The position numbers and the translations under genes are program-made. Below the pieces are notes generated by a model that saw nothing but the letters and a program-made list of their open reading frames with translations, was not told the origin of the DNA and did no database searches. A stretch of DNA of 64,000 nt, taken from the NCBI GenBank assembly GCA_017522685.1, contig JAFWYN010000005.1, positions 62,001 to 126,000 on the forward strand, in the 5' to 3' direction. Source of the stretch: Lachnospiraceae bacterium (lineage in GTDB: Bacteria > Bacillota_A > Clostridia > Lachnospirales > Lachnospiraceae). This document shows, in pieces, positions 1-8,331 of this stretch. Position 1 is the stretch's first letter. Each line of letters opens with the position of its first letter.

Positions 1-1
1 C

Positions 2-961
2 TTTGAAGACGGAGACTTGAATAGTGGTGCAACCAATCGGCTTGTAAAAGCAGTCCGCACAGCACTTCAGAAGGGAGAAAAAGGCAATCCCAACGGTTCT
101 ACTCCCAGGCACCTGGATAGCCCATCTGATACCAAAACACAGCCGGACACTATTGCACCGACACAGGTCTTACAGCCCTCTTCCGTGCCTGCCACTTCCG
201 AAGTTGTCAGAAAAGGTACCAATACTCTTCCGACTTTCCTCCCCACACTGACAGAGCTTCTGACTTACAAGGATTATCTGGCGAAAAAGTCCCACTGGGT
301 ATTCGGTGGGGATGGCTTTGCCTACGATATCGGTTTCGGCGGTTTGGATCATGTATTGGCCAGCGGGGAAAATATTAACATCCTAATTTTCGATACGGAG
401 GTATACTCCAATACCGGCGGTCAGGCTTCTAAGGCTACCCCCACCGGTTCTACCGCTAAATTTGCCTCCGGAGGTAAGACTACCCGCAAAAAAGACCTGG
501 CCGCCATGGCCATGACTTACCCGGATGTTTACGTAGCACAGGTGGCTATGGGTGCGGACTACAATCAAACCATAAAAGCCCTTTGGGAAGCCGAGCATTA
601 TCCGGGTCCTTCCCTGATTATCGCGTACTCCCCTTGTATCAGTCACGGGGTAAAGGCGGGCATGGGAAGTTCCCAGCACGAGGAAGCAAAGGCTGTGGAA
701 ACGGGCTACTGGCATTTGTTCCGCTTTAATCCCGCCTTACGTGAACAGCGACAGAACCCCTTCCAACTGGACAGCAAAGCCCCCCACCTGGATTTCGATG
801 ACTTCCTGGCAGGGGAAACCCGCTATACCGCTTTAGAGCTGATGCGTCCGGAAGATGCCAAAGAACTTTTCACCAAAGCAGAAGAGGACGCTAAGAAGCG
901 CTATACACATTTGTGTAAGCTACAGCGCTTTTACGAACCGGAAAATGACACGGATATTTAA
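2..961 (+). CDS. nifJ: Pyruvate:ferredoxin (flavodoxin) oxidoreductase, C-terminal part
   Basis: This is the 3' end of a gene that begins before the window; the frame is open from base 2. The visible part is the thiamine-diphosphate-binding C-terminal domain of PFOR, which converts pyruvate and CoA to acetyl-CoA, CO2 and reduced ferredoxin in the cytoplasm of anaerobes. Diagnostic stretches are WVFGGDGFAYDIGFGG, VLASGENINILIFDTEVYSN, TGGQASKATPTG and AYSPCISHG, the last carrying a cysteine common in the family. An odd feature is a Pro/Thr/Ser-rich linker of about 40 residues near residues 25-70, where related enzymes usually have a charged helical stretch. A rubredoxin follows 51 bp downstream on the same strand, which fits a shared electron-transfer role. 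The family call is very secure; the flavodoxin-versus-ferredoxin preference is not visible. Confidence 0.95.
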   Translation, partial: FEDGDLNSGATNRLVKAVRTALQKGEKGNPNGSTPRHLDSPSDTKTQPDTIAPTQVLQPSSVPATSEVVRKGTNTLPTFLPTLTELLTYKDYLAKKSHWVFGGDGFAYDIGFGGLDHVLASGENINILIFDTEVYSNTGGQASKATPTGSTAKFASGGKTTRKKDLAAMAMTYPDVYVAQVAMGADYNQTIKALWEAEHYPGPSLIIAYSPCISHGVKAGMGSSQHEEAKAVETGYWHLFRFNPALREQRQNPFQLDSKAPHLDFDDFLAGETRYTALELMRPEDAKELFTKAEEDAKKRYTHLCKLQRFYEPENDTDI

Positions 962-1012
962 TTCAACTTTGCGAAATTATGGCATAGAACGATATAGAAA
1001 GGAAATAAAATC

Positions 1013-1183
1013 ATGGAATATCAGAAATTTATTTGTGAACCCTGCGGCTATATTTACGACCCTCAGTTGGGGGATTCGGACTCCGGAATCCCTGCCGGTA
1101 CTCCCTTCGAGGAGCTGCCGGAGGACTGGGTATGTCCCATCTGTGGCGTAGGTAAGGAACAGTTCCTGCCCATGGTGCAGTAG
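1013..1183 (+). CDS. Rubredoxin
   Basis: A 56-residue protein starting at the ATG at 1013, preceded by AAAGGAAA. It contains the two rubredoxin iron-binding knuckles: [10 protein letters not shown] near residues 8-17 and [11 protein letters not shown] near residues 41-51, giving CxxC-n-CxxC ligation of a single iron. The acidic centre ([20 protein letters not shown]) is typical of the family. Rubredoxins carry single electrons in the cytoplasm, often to oxygen- or peroxide-detoxifying enzymes. It follows the PFOR gene on the same strand with no evident terminator in the 51-bp gap, so the two are probably cotranscribed. Confidence 0.96.
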   Translation: MEYQKFICEPCGYIYDPQLGDSDSGIPAGTPFEELPEDWVCPICGVGKEQFLPMVQ

Positions 1184-1188
1184 AATGT

Positions 1189-1221
1189 TAAGACGGCGTC
1201 CATAATCGGAACGCCGTCTTA
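1189..1221. terminator. Bidirectional terminator-like hairpin
   Basis: An 11-bp perfect stem (TAAGACGGCGT / ACGCCGTCTTA) with an 11-base loop lies in the 42-bp gap between the convergent rubredoxin and membrane-protein genes. The flanking T-runs are short, so it may serve both directions weakly. Confidence 0.75.
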
Positions 1222-1225
1222 CATA

Positions 1226-2605
1226 TTACTTTATCATCGCTTCATACACCTGTCTGGTCTCTGCATCATCAAAGCCACTGAACAGGTAAATTTCATCTTC
1301 TGTTTCCAAACGGATAAACAAGCCATTCTCCGGATTCAGAAGGACTTCACAGCTTATGGATTCGTCCCTTAACCGATAATTTCCCTTTTTTACATTATCC
1401 ATACTGGTACCGTAATTACGACCTATATTCGGTAATTCTGTCAAAAGTTCAGCTTCCTTTACTTCCTCTAAAGGGACACGATATTTTTCCGTCACATGCT
1501 TAGCAACCAGACAATTCTCTTCCACCTTCAGCTGAATCGACGTAAACTCATCCAACATAAGCCAGATACCGAAAACCGGCATGGAAAGGAGTGTAAGTAT
1601 CAGAAAAACTGCTACGCCCTTTCCTACAGGAGTGGCCAGATTAATTGTTGTTCCCAAACCTACCCGCTTATTGACCATGGTATGTTTATCCTTGGGATTA
1701 CAGTAAAGCATGCCCCAGAGCCAATGGGCATCATCCCCTTCTTCTACCTTCAGATCCATCTTATCCGCATACCTTTCTTCCAAGGCTTTGCTTTTCTGAA
1801 TCACCCAAACAAGCAGAATCACGGTAAACAGGATATACAGACCCAGCAGTAGCCAGAACATACCGGTTACTTCTGTCTCCTGCACCTGATAAAACAAGAT
1901 ACCCACCGTATAGAGGGCATTAAACCAGGAAAAAGCCACCCAAAAGTTCTTCCACATATTTTTCCGGGCGCGGGCGTAATTCACATTCACATTACTGTCC
2001 GAGCTGACAATGGCTGTTTTCTCCTTGTCCATCCAAAAAGCCAGTCCCACAAACATCAGTGTCATACCTGCAAAGGTAGCTGCCAGGATGATTAACATGG
2101 CTTCCCTGCCGTCCCGAGGCTGTAAAACAGCCCAAACCACACAGGCGATGCTGATTACTACCGGTCCTAAGAAATGATACCACTTCACCTTACGGATTCC
2201 TGCGGCTTCTTTTATTTCGGTATATCTTGGCTGTGCTTCTCCTGTAGTCCAGCCCTTTTCCAGCTTTACCTCCCTCAGCTTCTTATTGGCTATACCGAAG
2301 GGCCAGAAGAACACAAAACAGACAAAAAGAAACCAGAAACACCAATAGGTAAAGGCAATGGAAAAGGAAGGAAGAATCAGTACCGGTACGGAGGTCAGAA
2401 AACTGATCCATAGCAACTTCTTTATCTGTTTTTTATAGGTATTTCCTATCTCCGTTACTGTCTGGTCTTCCGCCTGCTCTTTACTCAGAGAAACGCCGTA
2501 ATAAACCCGCTTCTTCGGGTCATGCCCTTCATTCTTTAAGCAGAAGTACATAATCAAAACAAAAGGATACATACAAATCACTAAAATCCAATTCACCCAA
2601 CTCAT
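1226..2605 (-). CDS. Multi-pass membrane protein, paralogue of the upstream gene (DUF5808-like)
   Basis: A 459-residue integral membrane protein with an N-terminal anchor, hydrophobic pairs around residues 60-105, 145-190 and 225-280, and another segment near 335-360. The N-terminal stretch VYYGVSLSKEQAED and a following amphipathic region resemble the DUF5808 type of Firmicutes membrane protein (family assignment from memory). The last ~100 residues have no membrane segment and look like a compact beta domain of the bacterial PH type. It is paralogous along its whole length to the gene 13 bp upstream and is the last gene of the GntR operon. Function is unknown; YtrA-type GntR regulators often control membrane stress or transport genes. 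Confidence 0.8.
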   Translation of the reverse strand: MSWVNWILVICMYPFVLIMYFCLKNEGHDPKKRVYYGVSLSKEQAEDQTVTEIGNTYKKQIKKLLWISFLTSVPVLILPSFSIAFTYWCFWFLFVCFVFFWPFGIANKKLREVKLEKGWTTGEAQPRYTEIKEAAGIRKVKWYHFLGPVVISIACVVWAVLQPRDGREAMLIILAATFAGMTLMFVGLAFWMDKEKTAIVSSDSNVNVNYARARKNMWKNFWVAFSWFNALYTVGILFYQVQETEVTGMFWLLLGLYILFTVILLVWVIQKSKALEERYADKMDLKVEEGDDAHWLWGMLYCNPKDKHTMVNKRVGLGTTINLATPVGKGVAVFLILTLLSMPVFGIWLMLDEFTSIQLKVEENCLVAKHVTEKYRVPLEEVKEAELLTELPNIGRNYGTSMDNVKKGNYRLRDESISCEVLLNPENGLFIRLETEDEIYLFSGFDDAETRQVYEAMIK

Positions 2606-2618
2606 AACTTAACCTCCC

Positions 2619-3992
2619 TCATTCTTTCATAATAATCTCATACACTTGTTTCGTCTCTTCATCATCCACACCACTGAAAACATAGGTTCCCCAAGAGGTG
2701 TCGATACGCAAGAACAGGGTATTGTAGTCATAACCCATGACTTCGCAGTCCTTCTTCTCTTCTTTCAAGCGGAAGCTTCCCTTTACCAGAGTATCCGTAT
2801 TCCAGCCGTGATTGCGGGTCATCTTCGGCCACTCTGTCAGGAGCTGCGCCTCTTTTATACTGTGTAGGGCGATACGGTACTCGTTGGTATGGCTTGCTAC
2901 CACATAGCCCTCCTCCACCTGCAAATGGATGGGAGTAAACTCCTGCACCACTCCGCTTACGGCCAGTATCAACACATGCAGGGCTAAGGCGGCGATAAGA
3001 ACTACCACACCCTTGCCTACGGGAGTAGCCAGATTAGTGTCCGTGCCCATACCGTTTCGACTCTCCACCATGGTATGCTTATCATGGGGATTGTAATAAA
3101 TGAGTCCCCAGAGATAGTAATCATCCGTATCCTGCCGAAGGATATCCATTTTGTCCTCATACCTCTTATCCAGTCCGGCTTTTTTGCGTAACATCCAAAA
3201 CAGTAATACCAAAACAGCCACGGTATACAGAATTGCCAACACCCAAATACTAAGGGTAATATTACTCCTTTTCAGCAAGAAGTATCCCTGCACCACAATA
3301 TATATCATATGCACATGGGAACAAGCCACCCAGAAATTCTTCCAGAGATTCTTCTTGGCCCGGGCGTAATTTACATTTACATCACTGTCTGTACTGACCG
3401 CCATGGTCTTCTGTCGGTCCATCCAAATGGCTACCAGCCAGTATAGGAAGGTAATGCAACTGAAAGTTCCTGTCATCAAAAGCAACAGCCGGTTGTCTTG
3501 CTGTTTATGAATCAAAACCGCCGCTATGACGGCCGCTACACTTAGAAACGCCTGCGGTGCAAAGTGAAACCACTTCACCCTGCGAATGGCTCCGGCCTGC
3601 TTTAACTCCGTATAAATCACCGGCTCTGCATTGGTCACAAAGCCCTTCTCCAGCTTCCAGGTCTTCAGCCTATGATTGGCTACTGCGAAGGGGACGAAAA
3701 AGGCCACAGCTGACACCCCAATCCACAATAAAAAATACAAATCCCATACAGACGCCCAAGGAATAAACATGGCCGGCAAGGGCATCAAAAGTATCCCTAA
3801 CAGCCACTTTTTCATTTCTTTATGATAGCTTTCCGTCACCGCTTTCACCTTCTGCTCTTTGGCAAGCTCAGAAGTCAAAGTCACTCCGAAATAAACACCT
3901 TTCTTAGGCGTGGCACCCATTTTCACAAAGAAATATACAAACAGTATGGCCGGATATAAGCACAAAAGTAAAATCATCACTGTCCAATTCAT
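2619..3992 (-). CDS. Multi-pass membrane protein, paralogue of the downstream gene
   Basis: A 457-residue membrane protein with the same organisation as its downstream neighbour: N-terminal anchor, GVYFGVTLTSELAKEQ motif, several membrane pairs, the shared stretch DSDVNVNYARAKKNLWKNFW near residues 200-220, and a soluble C-terminal beta-rich domain with LxVEEGYVVASH. The gene pair clearly arose by tandem duplication, as internal motifs such as GMGTDTNLATPVGKG also recur. It lies 14 bp after the GntR gene, so the three form one operon. The two products could form a heteromeric membrane complex, but that is inference. No enzyme or transporter signature is evident. Confidence 0.8.
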   Translation of the reverse strand: MNWTVMILLLCLYPAILFVYFFVKMGATPKKGVYFGVTLTSELAKEQKVKAVTESYHKEMKKWLLGILLMPLPAMFIPWASVWDLYFLLWIGVSAVAFFVPFAVANHRLKTWKLEKGFVTNAEPVIYTELKQAGAIRRVKWFHFAPQAFLSVAAVIAAVLIHKQQDNRLLLLMTGTFSCITFLYWLVAIWMDRQKTMAVSTDSDVNVNYARAKKNLWKNFWVACSHVHMIYIVVQGYFLLKRSNITLSIWVLAILYTVAVLVLLFWMLRKKAGLDKRYEDKMDILRQDTDDYYLWGLIYYNPHDKHTMVESRNGMGTDTNLATPVGKGVVVLIAALALHVLILAVSGVVQEFTPIHLQVEEGYVVASHTNEYRIALHSIKEAQLLTEWPKMTRNHGWNTDTLVKGSFRLKEEKKDCEVMGYDYNTLFLRIDTSWGTYVFSGVDDEETKQVYEIIMKE

Positions 3993-4006
3993 AATCCTAT
4001 CTCCTC

Positions 4007-4384
4007 CTATTCCCTCGTCCCGGCACTAAAATACTCCTCCACCAGTGCCATAAACTCTTCCTGACTTACACCACGCACCCGGGCCTCGGACACCAGCTGC
4101 TTCAGCTGCTCCTTGGATTCCAAAGGAAGCTCCGGTGTCATACGAAAGCTTTCCCTCACCCGCACACCGTTCCGTCGGTCCGTCATGATATAGCCCTCCT
4201 GCTTCAGTAGCTGGTAGGCTTTATTTACCGTCATGGAATTGATACCGATTTCCTCCGCCAGTGCCCTGACCGTGGGTAGCTTCTCTCCGGGCTGTAACCG
4301 ACCGTCCGATATGCCCATGACGATTTGATTCCTGATTTGCTTAAATACCGGCACTTCTGAGCCGTCCTGTAACATAATAACCAT
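4007..4384 (-). CDS. GntR-family transcriptional regulator, YtrA-type
   Basis: A 125-residue protein. Residues ~10-75 form a GntR winged helix (PVFKQIRNQIVMGI, LPTVRALAEEIGINSMTVNKA, YQLLKQEGYI). The C-terminal tail is only ~45 residues and helical, with no ligand-binding FCD or UTRA domain, which defines the YtrA subgroup. Such regulators typically repress their own operon and respond to cell-envelope or ligand stress. It is the first gene of the operon with the two paralogous membrane proteins, and its promoter carries a perfect inverted repeat (4409-4431) over the -10 box, consistent with autorepression. Confidence 0.92.
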   Translation of the reverse strand: MVIMLQDGSEVPVFKQIRNQIVMGISDGRLQPGEKLPTVRALAEEIGINSMTVNKAYQLLKQEGYIMTDRRNGVRVRESFRMTPELPLESKEQLKQLVSEARVRGVSQEEFMALVEEYFSAGTRE

Positions 4385-4408
4385 GGTTTTCTCCCGTTAA
4401 ATGTCTCT

Positions 4409-4448
4409 TTGTATTACTTAGTATAATACAAACAATACAAAATTGCAA
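4409..4448 (-). promoter_or_regulatory. Promoter and palindromic operator of the GntR operon
   Basis: Reading on the minus strand, -35 TTGCAA (4443-4448) and -10 TATACT (4420-4425) are 17 bp apart. A perfect inverted repeat TTGTATTA-N7-TAATACAA (4409-4431) covers the -10 box. Its form suits a dimeric GntR/YtrA repressor, making autoregulation likely. Confidence 0.82.
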
Positions 4449-4500
4449 GCAGAATTTTACGTATGAGAAAAAAGCTAGCAATATACAATTTAATTCGGAG

Positions 4501-4818
4501 TTAGTTAAGAATGTCCTTCCAATTTCTTTTGTTATAACCAATTCTTAGGACAATAACGATTTGTAGAATATCTATGACTTCATAAAAAATATAATTATTT
4601 TTGTACGGCATACAACGAACGCCTTGACTTTGTAGAATATCATCTTGAACAAGTGGAAATTTACATGGAAAAATTTTAAGCTGAGAGATTGAATTTCTTA
4701 GACCTTTAATATAATTTCTTGCGATATCCGATTCCAGTAGAATGAATGTAATGTAGTCGCCAATGTCAATAAGATCATCCTTGACTCGCGGGGTAAGGGT
4801 TATCCGATATTCATTCAT
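4501..4818 (-). CDS. ParE/RelE-type toxin of a type II toxin-antitoxin pair
   Basis: The start at 4818 gives a 105-residue protein beginning MNEYRITLTPRVKDDL; longer frames run back through the antitoxin gene and are not favoured. The pattern resembles the RelE/ParE fold: N-terminal strand, two helices with IxDYI and ARNYIKGLRNSI, then LxxFPCKFPLV, a strand RCMPYKNNYIFYEV, and a final strand IVIVLRIGYNKRNW with basic and aromatic residues. ParE members poison gyrase while RelE members cut mRNA on the ribosome; the sequence alone does not decide between them. It overlaps the 51-codon antitoxin gene by 8 bp, the usual coupled arrangement. Confidence 0.85.
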   Translation of the reverse strand: MNEYRITLTPRVKDDLIDIGDYITFILLESDIARNYIKGLRNSISQLKIFPCKFPLVQDDILQSQGVRCMPYKNNYIFYEVIDILQIVIVLRIGYNKRNWKDILN

Positions 4819-4966
4819 CAACACCATACCTTTCTTCCAGTTCATCAAAAGTTGCTTCAAAATCCAACAATTTGTTATTATAGACATCCTGCAAACCTTC
4901 TTGAACAAAACTACGTATTTCCAATCTGGCAATTTCTTCTTGGGAATAATTGATTGTTGCTTTCAT
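4811..4966 (-). CDS. Small antitoxin partner of the ParE/RelE toxin
   Basis: A 51-residue acidic protein from the ATG at 4966, behind a strong AAAGGAGG. It begins MKATINYSQEEIARLEIRSF and ends DELEERYGVDE. It is mostly predicted helix, with a charged C-terminal half suited to wrapping the toxin. Its stop codon overlaps the toxin start (ATGAATGA), implying translational coupling. I do not recognise a DNA-binding family with certainty. The call rests on position before a toxin-like gene, size and charge. Confidence 0.78.
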   Translation of the reverse strand: MKATINYSQEEIARLEIRSFVQEGLQDVYNNKLLDFEATFDELEERYGVDE

Positions 4967-4995
4967 AAAAAACCTCCTTTTCTTTTGTTATCCTC

Positions 4996-5024
4996 ATTAT
5001 AACACTTTCATATTATTGATACAA
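4996..5024 (-). promoter_or_regulatory. Promoter of the type II toxin-antitoxin pair
   Basis: On the minus strand, TTGTAT (-35, 5019-5024) and TATAAT (-10, 4996-5001) are separated by 17 bp. The promoter lies about 30 bp before the antitoxin start in AT-rich DNA. Confidence 0.75.
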
Positions 5025-5088
5025 TATAAATAAAAATATGAAAAACGGGAAAAAGATTAACGTCCTTTTCCCTTTTCTCTAAAACCTA

Positions 5089-6381
5089 CTATTCTTCCAA
5101 CTTCCAAATAGCCTTATTTCTTCTAAAATACAAACATACACCTATGCCGCAAAACGCCAGTACAAAGTACAACAGTGCCGCGCCGGAACCCTTGCCTTCT
5201 CCAAACATCCGAGTCAGCAGGCTCTCTTCTCCCTGACACGCCATAATCGGTTCAAACACCCGGTCCACCAGCAGTCCTCCTAACAGATACCCGATGGGTA
5301 TGGTGAAAAACTGAAGCGAATTACGCACTGCAAACACTCTTCCCTGCATGGTATCCGGTATATTCAGTCGCAGGATTGCGTCCAGATTGGTACTCATCAG
5401 AGGGATGGTTATCCAGCCTAAAAACGCCCCCAGACACCACACAAAGGGCGTTCTGCCGAAAGCCAGCAGGAAATTCTCAAAGCCCATGGAAAACAGCAGG
5501 CAGTTGCAAATCACCCTTACCCTGCTTTTCGGCTCCCGGATGACAAAGGACAATATACTGCCTAACAGGGTGGTCACTCCCACTGTTGCATTGACCAACC
5601 CCAACACCTTTTCGCTTCCGCCCTCTCTGGACAAAATCATGGCAGGCAAAGCTGCCTCGTACACCGATGCCACCAGATTGATAGCCGCCAGGAATAAGAT
5701 GAGTCCCAAGATTCCTTTCTCCTTCTTCAGGTAACCGATACCTTCTCCTGCTGCCTGTAGCAGGCCTTCCTTCCGGGTGCTTACCTCTTCCCCCTTAGGA
5801 ATCTTTATAAATGCCGTCAGCACCAGAAAGGCTACCGCGAAGCTCACTAAATCAAAAGCAATCACTGCTTCCATTCCTGCCAGACCTAATATGGCTGTTG
5901 CAATTACCGGTGTCAGGATAGAATTCACAGACCTGGAAAAATATCCCAATCCGCCCACCTTCTGATAGTACTTCTTGGGTAGCAAACGGCTCACTGCCAC
6001 ATCAGAGGCGGGTCTTTGTACCGTATTCATGGTACCGTTCACCATATTTATCACATAAAGATGCCATATCCTAAGCCGGCCCTGCTGTAACAGCACAAGT
6101 GTAACCACCGTACATACGGCTGCCAATGCATCACAGATTAACATAGTCCTTTTCTTGTCCCAGCGGTCACTTAAGGCTCCCGCAAAGATGCTCAACACCA
6201 CATAGGGGGTGTAAGAGCTGACCATCAAAAGGGCTGTTTTTAAGGCAGACCCTTCCTGTGTGTAGGACCAAATGACTAGGGCATAAGCGGTCATGGCGCT
6301 TCCTAAGCCCGAAAACATCTGACTGGCCCAAAGTGTTAAATAGGTTCTCATTTCGTATAAAGTTGTTCTATATTTTTTCAT
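5089..6381 (-). CDS. MFS transporter of the MFS_3 / macrolide-efflux type
   Basis: A 430-residue protein with about twelve hydrophobic segments and the MFS loop 2-3 motif GALSDRWDKKRTM near residues 63-75. The N-terminal LWASQMFSGLGSAMTAYALVIW and the later VNGTMNTVQRPASDV are typical of the MFS_3/MefA group of proton-driven exporters of hydrophobic compounds. It sits in the cytoplasmic membrane. It is followed by a lipoprotein gene but with ~95 bp between, so cotranscription is uncertain. The substrate cannot be read from the sequence; drug efflux is a family-level inference. Confidence 0.88.
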   Translation of the reverse strand: MKKYRTTLYEMRTYLTLWASQMFSGLGSAMTAYALVIWSYTQEGSALKTALLMVSSYTPYVVLSIFAGALSDRWDKKRTMLICDALAAVCTVVTLVLLQQGRLRIWHLYVINMVNGTMNTVQRPASDVAVSRLLPKKYYQKVGGLGYFSRSVNSILTPVIATAILGLAGMEAVIAFDLVSFAVAFLVLTAFIKIPKGEEVSTRKEGLLQAAGEGIGYLKKEKGILGLILFLAAINLVASVYEAALPAMILSREGGSEKVLGLVNATVGVTTLLGSILSFVIREPKSRVRVICNCLLFSMGFENFLLAFGRTPFVWCLGAFLGWITIPLMSTNLDAILRLNIPDTMQGRVFAVRNSLQFFTIPIGYLLGGLLVDRVFEPIMACQGEESLLTRMFGEGKGSGAALLYFVLAFCGIGVCLYFRRNKAIWKLEE

Positions 6382-6476
6382 ATTTGCTCCATGCTCTCCT
6401 TTCTAATTGACTTTGCATGGAGCTATAGCAATGCACAGAATCACCCTTTTTACCTCTCTTCCCGTAAAACTCTGTA

Positions 6477-7577
6477 TCATCTCTTTAAATAATCGCAAAT
6501 CTCCTGAATAATCTCCGGAGACGGATAACTCATCCCGTTCACGCCATACATAACGGCATAGGAGAAATTGTCTGCCAGTGCTTCCTCCGGGTCTATCACA
6601 TAGTCTGTATTTCGCCCAAATACTTCCCAAAAATTCTCTGCACTATCCGAAGGATACATCACCGATAGGTCGTCTAGGGGTACCAGCCCCACCATCATCA
6701 AGTTAAACATATTATCGCCCGACTTCTGAAAAGGCCTTGTAGAAGCCAGTACCACTACACACTCTCTGTCCTTTCCGTCAATCCGAAAAGTAGCATAAGA
6801 ATTATGCTTTCCCACGTCAGGATTAGAAAGCATCTGTTCACGAACCTCTTTGGAAAAAGCAAATTCTTCTTCCTGAATGGAAAAACCAATGATACCATAC
6901 ATATCTTCCCTGAAACCGGCATCGTTTCTGGTCAGACAGTGGAACAGCTCATGAACCAGTATGGTGGTACCATAATCTCTGGCCCACTGATAATTACTGC
7001 TTAGAAATGAAATCAAACCTTCTCCCACATATATATGGGTCCCGTGAGTATAAGCTGTGGCTCCGGCTTCTTCCTGCATGGTTGTTTTCACGAAGGTAAC
7101 TTCTCCGATATCCGGCAAAGTATATTGATTCTTTTCACAAATCTCCCAAATACTCTGCATACAAGCAGATATGCCTTCTTTCTCCTTTTCCGTAAAATCC
7201 CGCACCTGCTGCTCTGCAAAGGCTATGTATTCCTCCAGGGTAGCATCCTTTTTCTGCATACGAAAATCCAAATCATTTTGGGTCAGGCCCTCTAAATAGT
7301 CCTTATTAGCCTTTATGTAAGCTGCCCCTTCCTTGGCATCTGCAAATCCATATTTCAGTCCTTGATGCGTGCTTTCATTCTCTTGGGTCTTATGAGGTGT
7401 ATCATCCTTGGTTTCTGTCTCCCCGGCTCCGGTATTCTGCTCCGTTTGTACTTCCTTACTTTCCGCAACCGTACTTTGCTCCACTACAACGGGTTCTTCC
7501 AAGGCTTGCTTTCCGCAAGCCGACAAGGTCATTGCCAACCAAAGGCTCATGACCGCTAATAGACTTTTTCTTTTCAT
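6477..7577 (-). CDS. Lipoprotein with an HExxH zinc-metallopeptidase motif
   Basis: The ATG at 7577 (GGAG six bases before) gives a 366-residue lipoprotein; a second ATG 12 bp upstream lies too close to its Shine-Dalgarno. The signal peptide ends in lipobox LSAC, so Cys21 is lipidated and the protein is anchored outside the cell. A Ser/Thr/Glu-rich linker follows. HELFH at about residues 209-213, in a hydrophobic helix (TTILVHELFHCLT), is a plausible zinc site, followed by a glutamate-containing stretch. No known peptidase family is recognised confidently. Later residues DPEEALADNFSYAVMYG may supply a third ligand. The protease role is likely; the target is unknown. Confidence 0.78.
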   Translation of the reverse strand: MKRKSLLAVMSLWLAMTLSACGKQALEEPVVVEQSTVAESKEVQTEQNTGAGETETKDDTPHKTQENESTHQGLKYGFADAKEGAAYIKANKDYLEGLTQNDLDFRMQKKDATLEEYIAFAEQQVRDFTEKEKEGISACMQSIWEICEKNQYTLPDIGEVTFVKTTMQEEAGATAYTHGTHIYVGEGLISFLSSNYQWARDYGTTILVHELFHCLTRNDAGFREDMYGIIGFSIQEEEFAFSKEVREQMLSNPDVGKHNSYATFRIDGKDRECVVVLASTRPFQKSGDNMFNLMMVGLVPLDDLSVMYPSDSAENFWEVFGRNTDYVIDPEEALADNFSYAVMYGVNGMSYPSPEIIQEICDYLKR

Positions 7578-7604
7578 TCTTTTCTCCATCCCCTCTGTTA
7601 TTCT

Positions 7605-8321
7605 CTATTTCAGTAAGGCCTTTACTTCCTCCCAGCTCTTCACCGTTAGAATTCCCTCCTTGGGCTCCTGAGGCTTCTCCGTAGCCCCCAAATACCACAC
7701 CGGGAACAGACCTGCATTCTTAGCACCTTCTATGTCGCACTCGTAATTATCCCCTATGTACCAGACCTCCTCGGGGGTAAGCTCCGCCTTATCCAAGGCA
7801 AATTCAAAAATACGGCGGTGAGGCTTCCGATACATGTACTCACTGGTAGCCAGGATAAATTCAAACTCCTGGTCCGGCAAAACTTCCTGCAAACGGTTTT
7901 GCAAGGCTTCCCCGGAATAAGTAATATTGCTGAGCACTGCCGTGCGAATCTCCTTCTCCTTCAAAAAGCTTAGGAAATCTTCCACACCTATCGTAGGTAC
8001 GCCCGGGGATGCCGCATCCCAGAATACCTTATCCCTCTGTGCTCCACGGATGGAAAGCTCCACACCTTGGGACTCATACAAATATCCGCAGAACATATCG
8101 TTGGGGATTTCCACCTGCAAAAGATGTCTTCTGGCAGGATCAAACCGGCCCAGCTCCCCGTTCATTTCATCCGCCACTGCCTGTATCTGGGCAGCGGTAC
8201 GATTGTATTTATTCTTGGTGGCGTACTGAAGTACCGCTTCGGTCCCCTTTACACCATCAAATTTTGCTTCATTTACCAATGTCTGACCATAGTCAAACAG
8301 GATCATCTTGGGTTTCGTCAT
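7605..8321 (-). CDS. HAD-superfamily hydrolase, YjjG/pyrimidine-nucleotidase-like
   Basis: A 238-residue haloacid-dehalogenase fold enzyme. Motif I is ILFDYGQTL near residues 7-15 (Tyr replaces the usual general-acid Asp, as in some family branches), motif II AVLSNIT near 125, motif III lysine in YRKPHRRIFEFAL, and motif IV GDNYECDIEGAKNAG near 190-205. These enzymes hydrolyse phosphate esters in the cytoplasm. The D-x-Y replacement is notable because the second Asp normally protonates the leaving group, so activity may be altered. The N-terminus resembles the degraded HAD copy at 50247-50606. Confidence 0.88.
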   Translation of the reverse strand: MTKPKMILFDYGQTLVNEAKFDGVKGTEAVLQYATKNKYNRTAAQIQAVADEMNGELGRFDPARRHLLQVEIPNDMFCGYLYESQGVELSIRGAQRDKVFWDAASPGVPTIGVEDFLSFLKEKEIRTAVLSNITYSGEALQNRLQEVLPDQEFEFILATSEYMYRKPHRRIFEFALDKAELTPEEVWYIGDNYECDIEGAKNAGLFPVWYLGATEKPQEPKEGILTVKSWEEVKALLK

Positions 8322-8331
8322 CTTTCTTCTC

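Noticed and set aside
383..715. Minus-strand ORF within the PFOR gene
   Set aside because: It is antisense to a well-conserved coding region and has no ribosome site or family resemblance.
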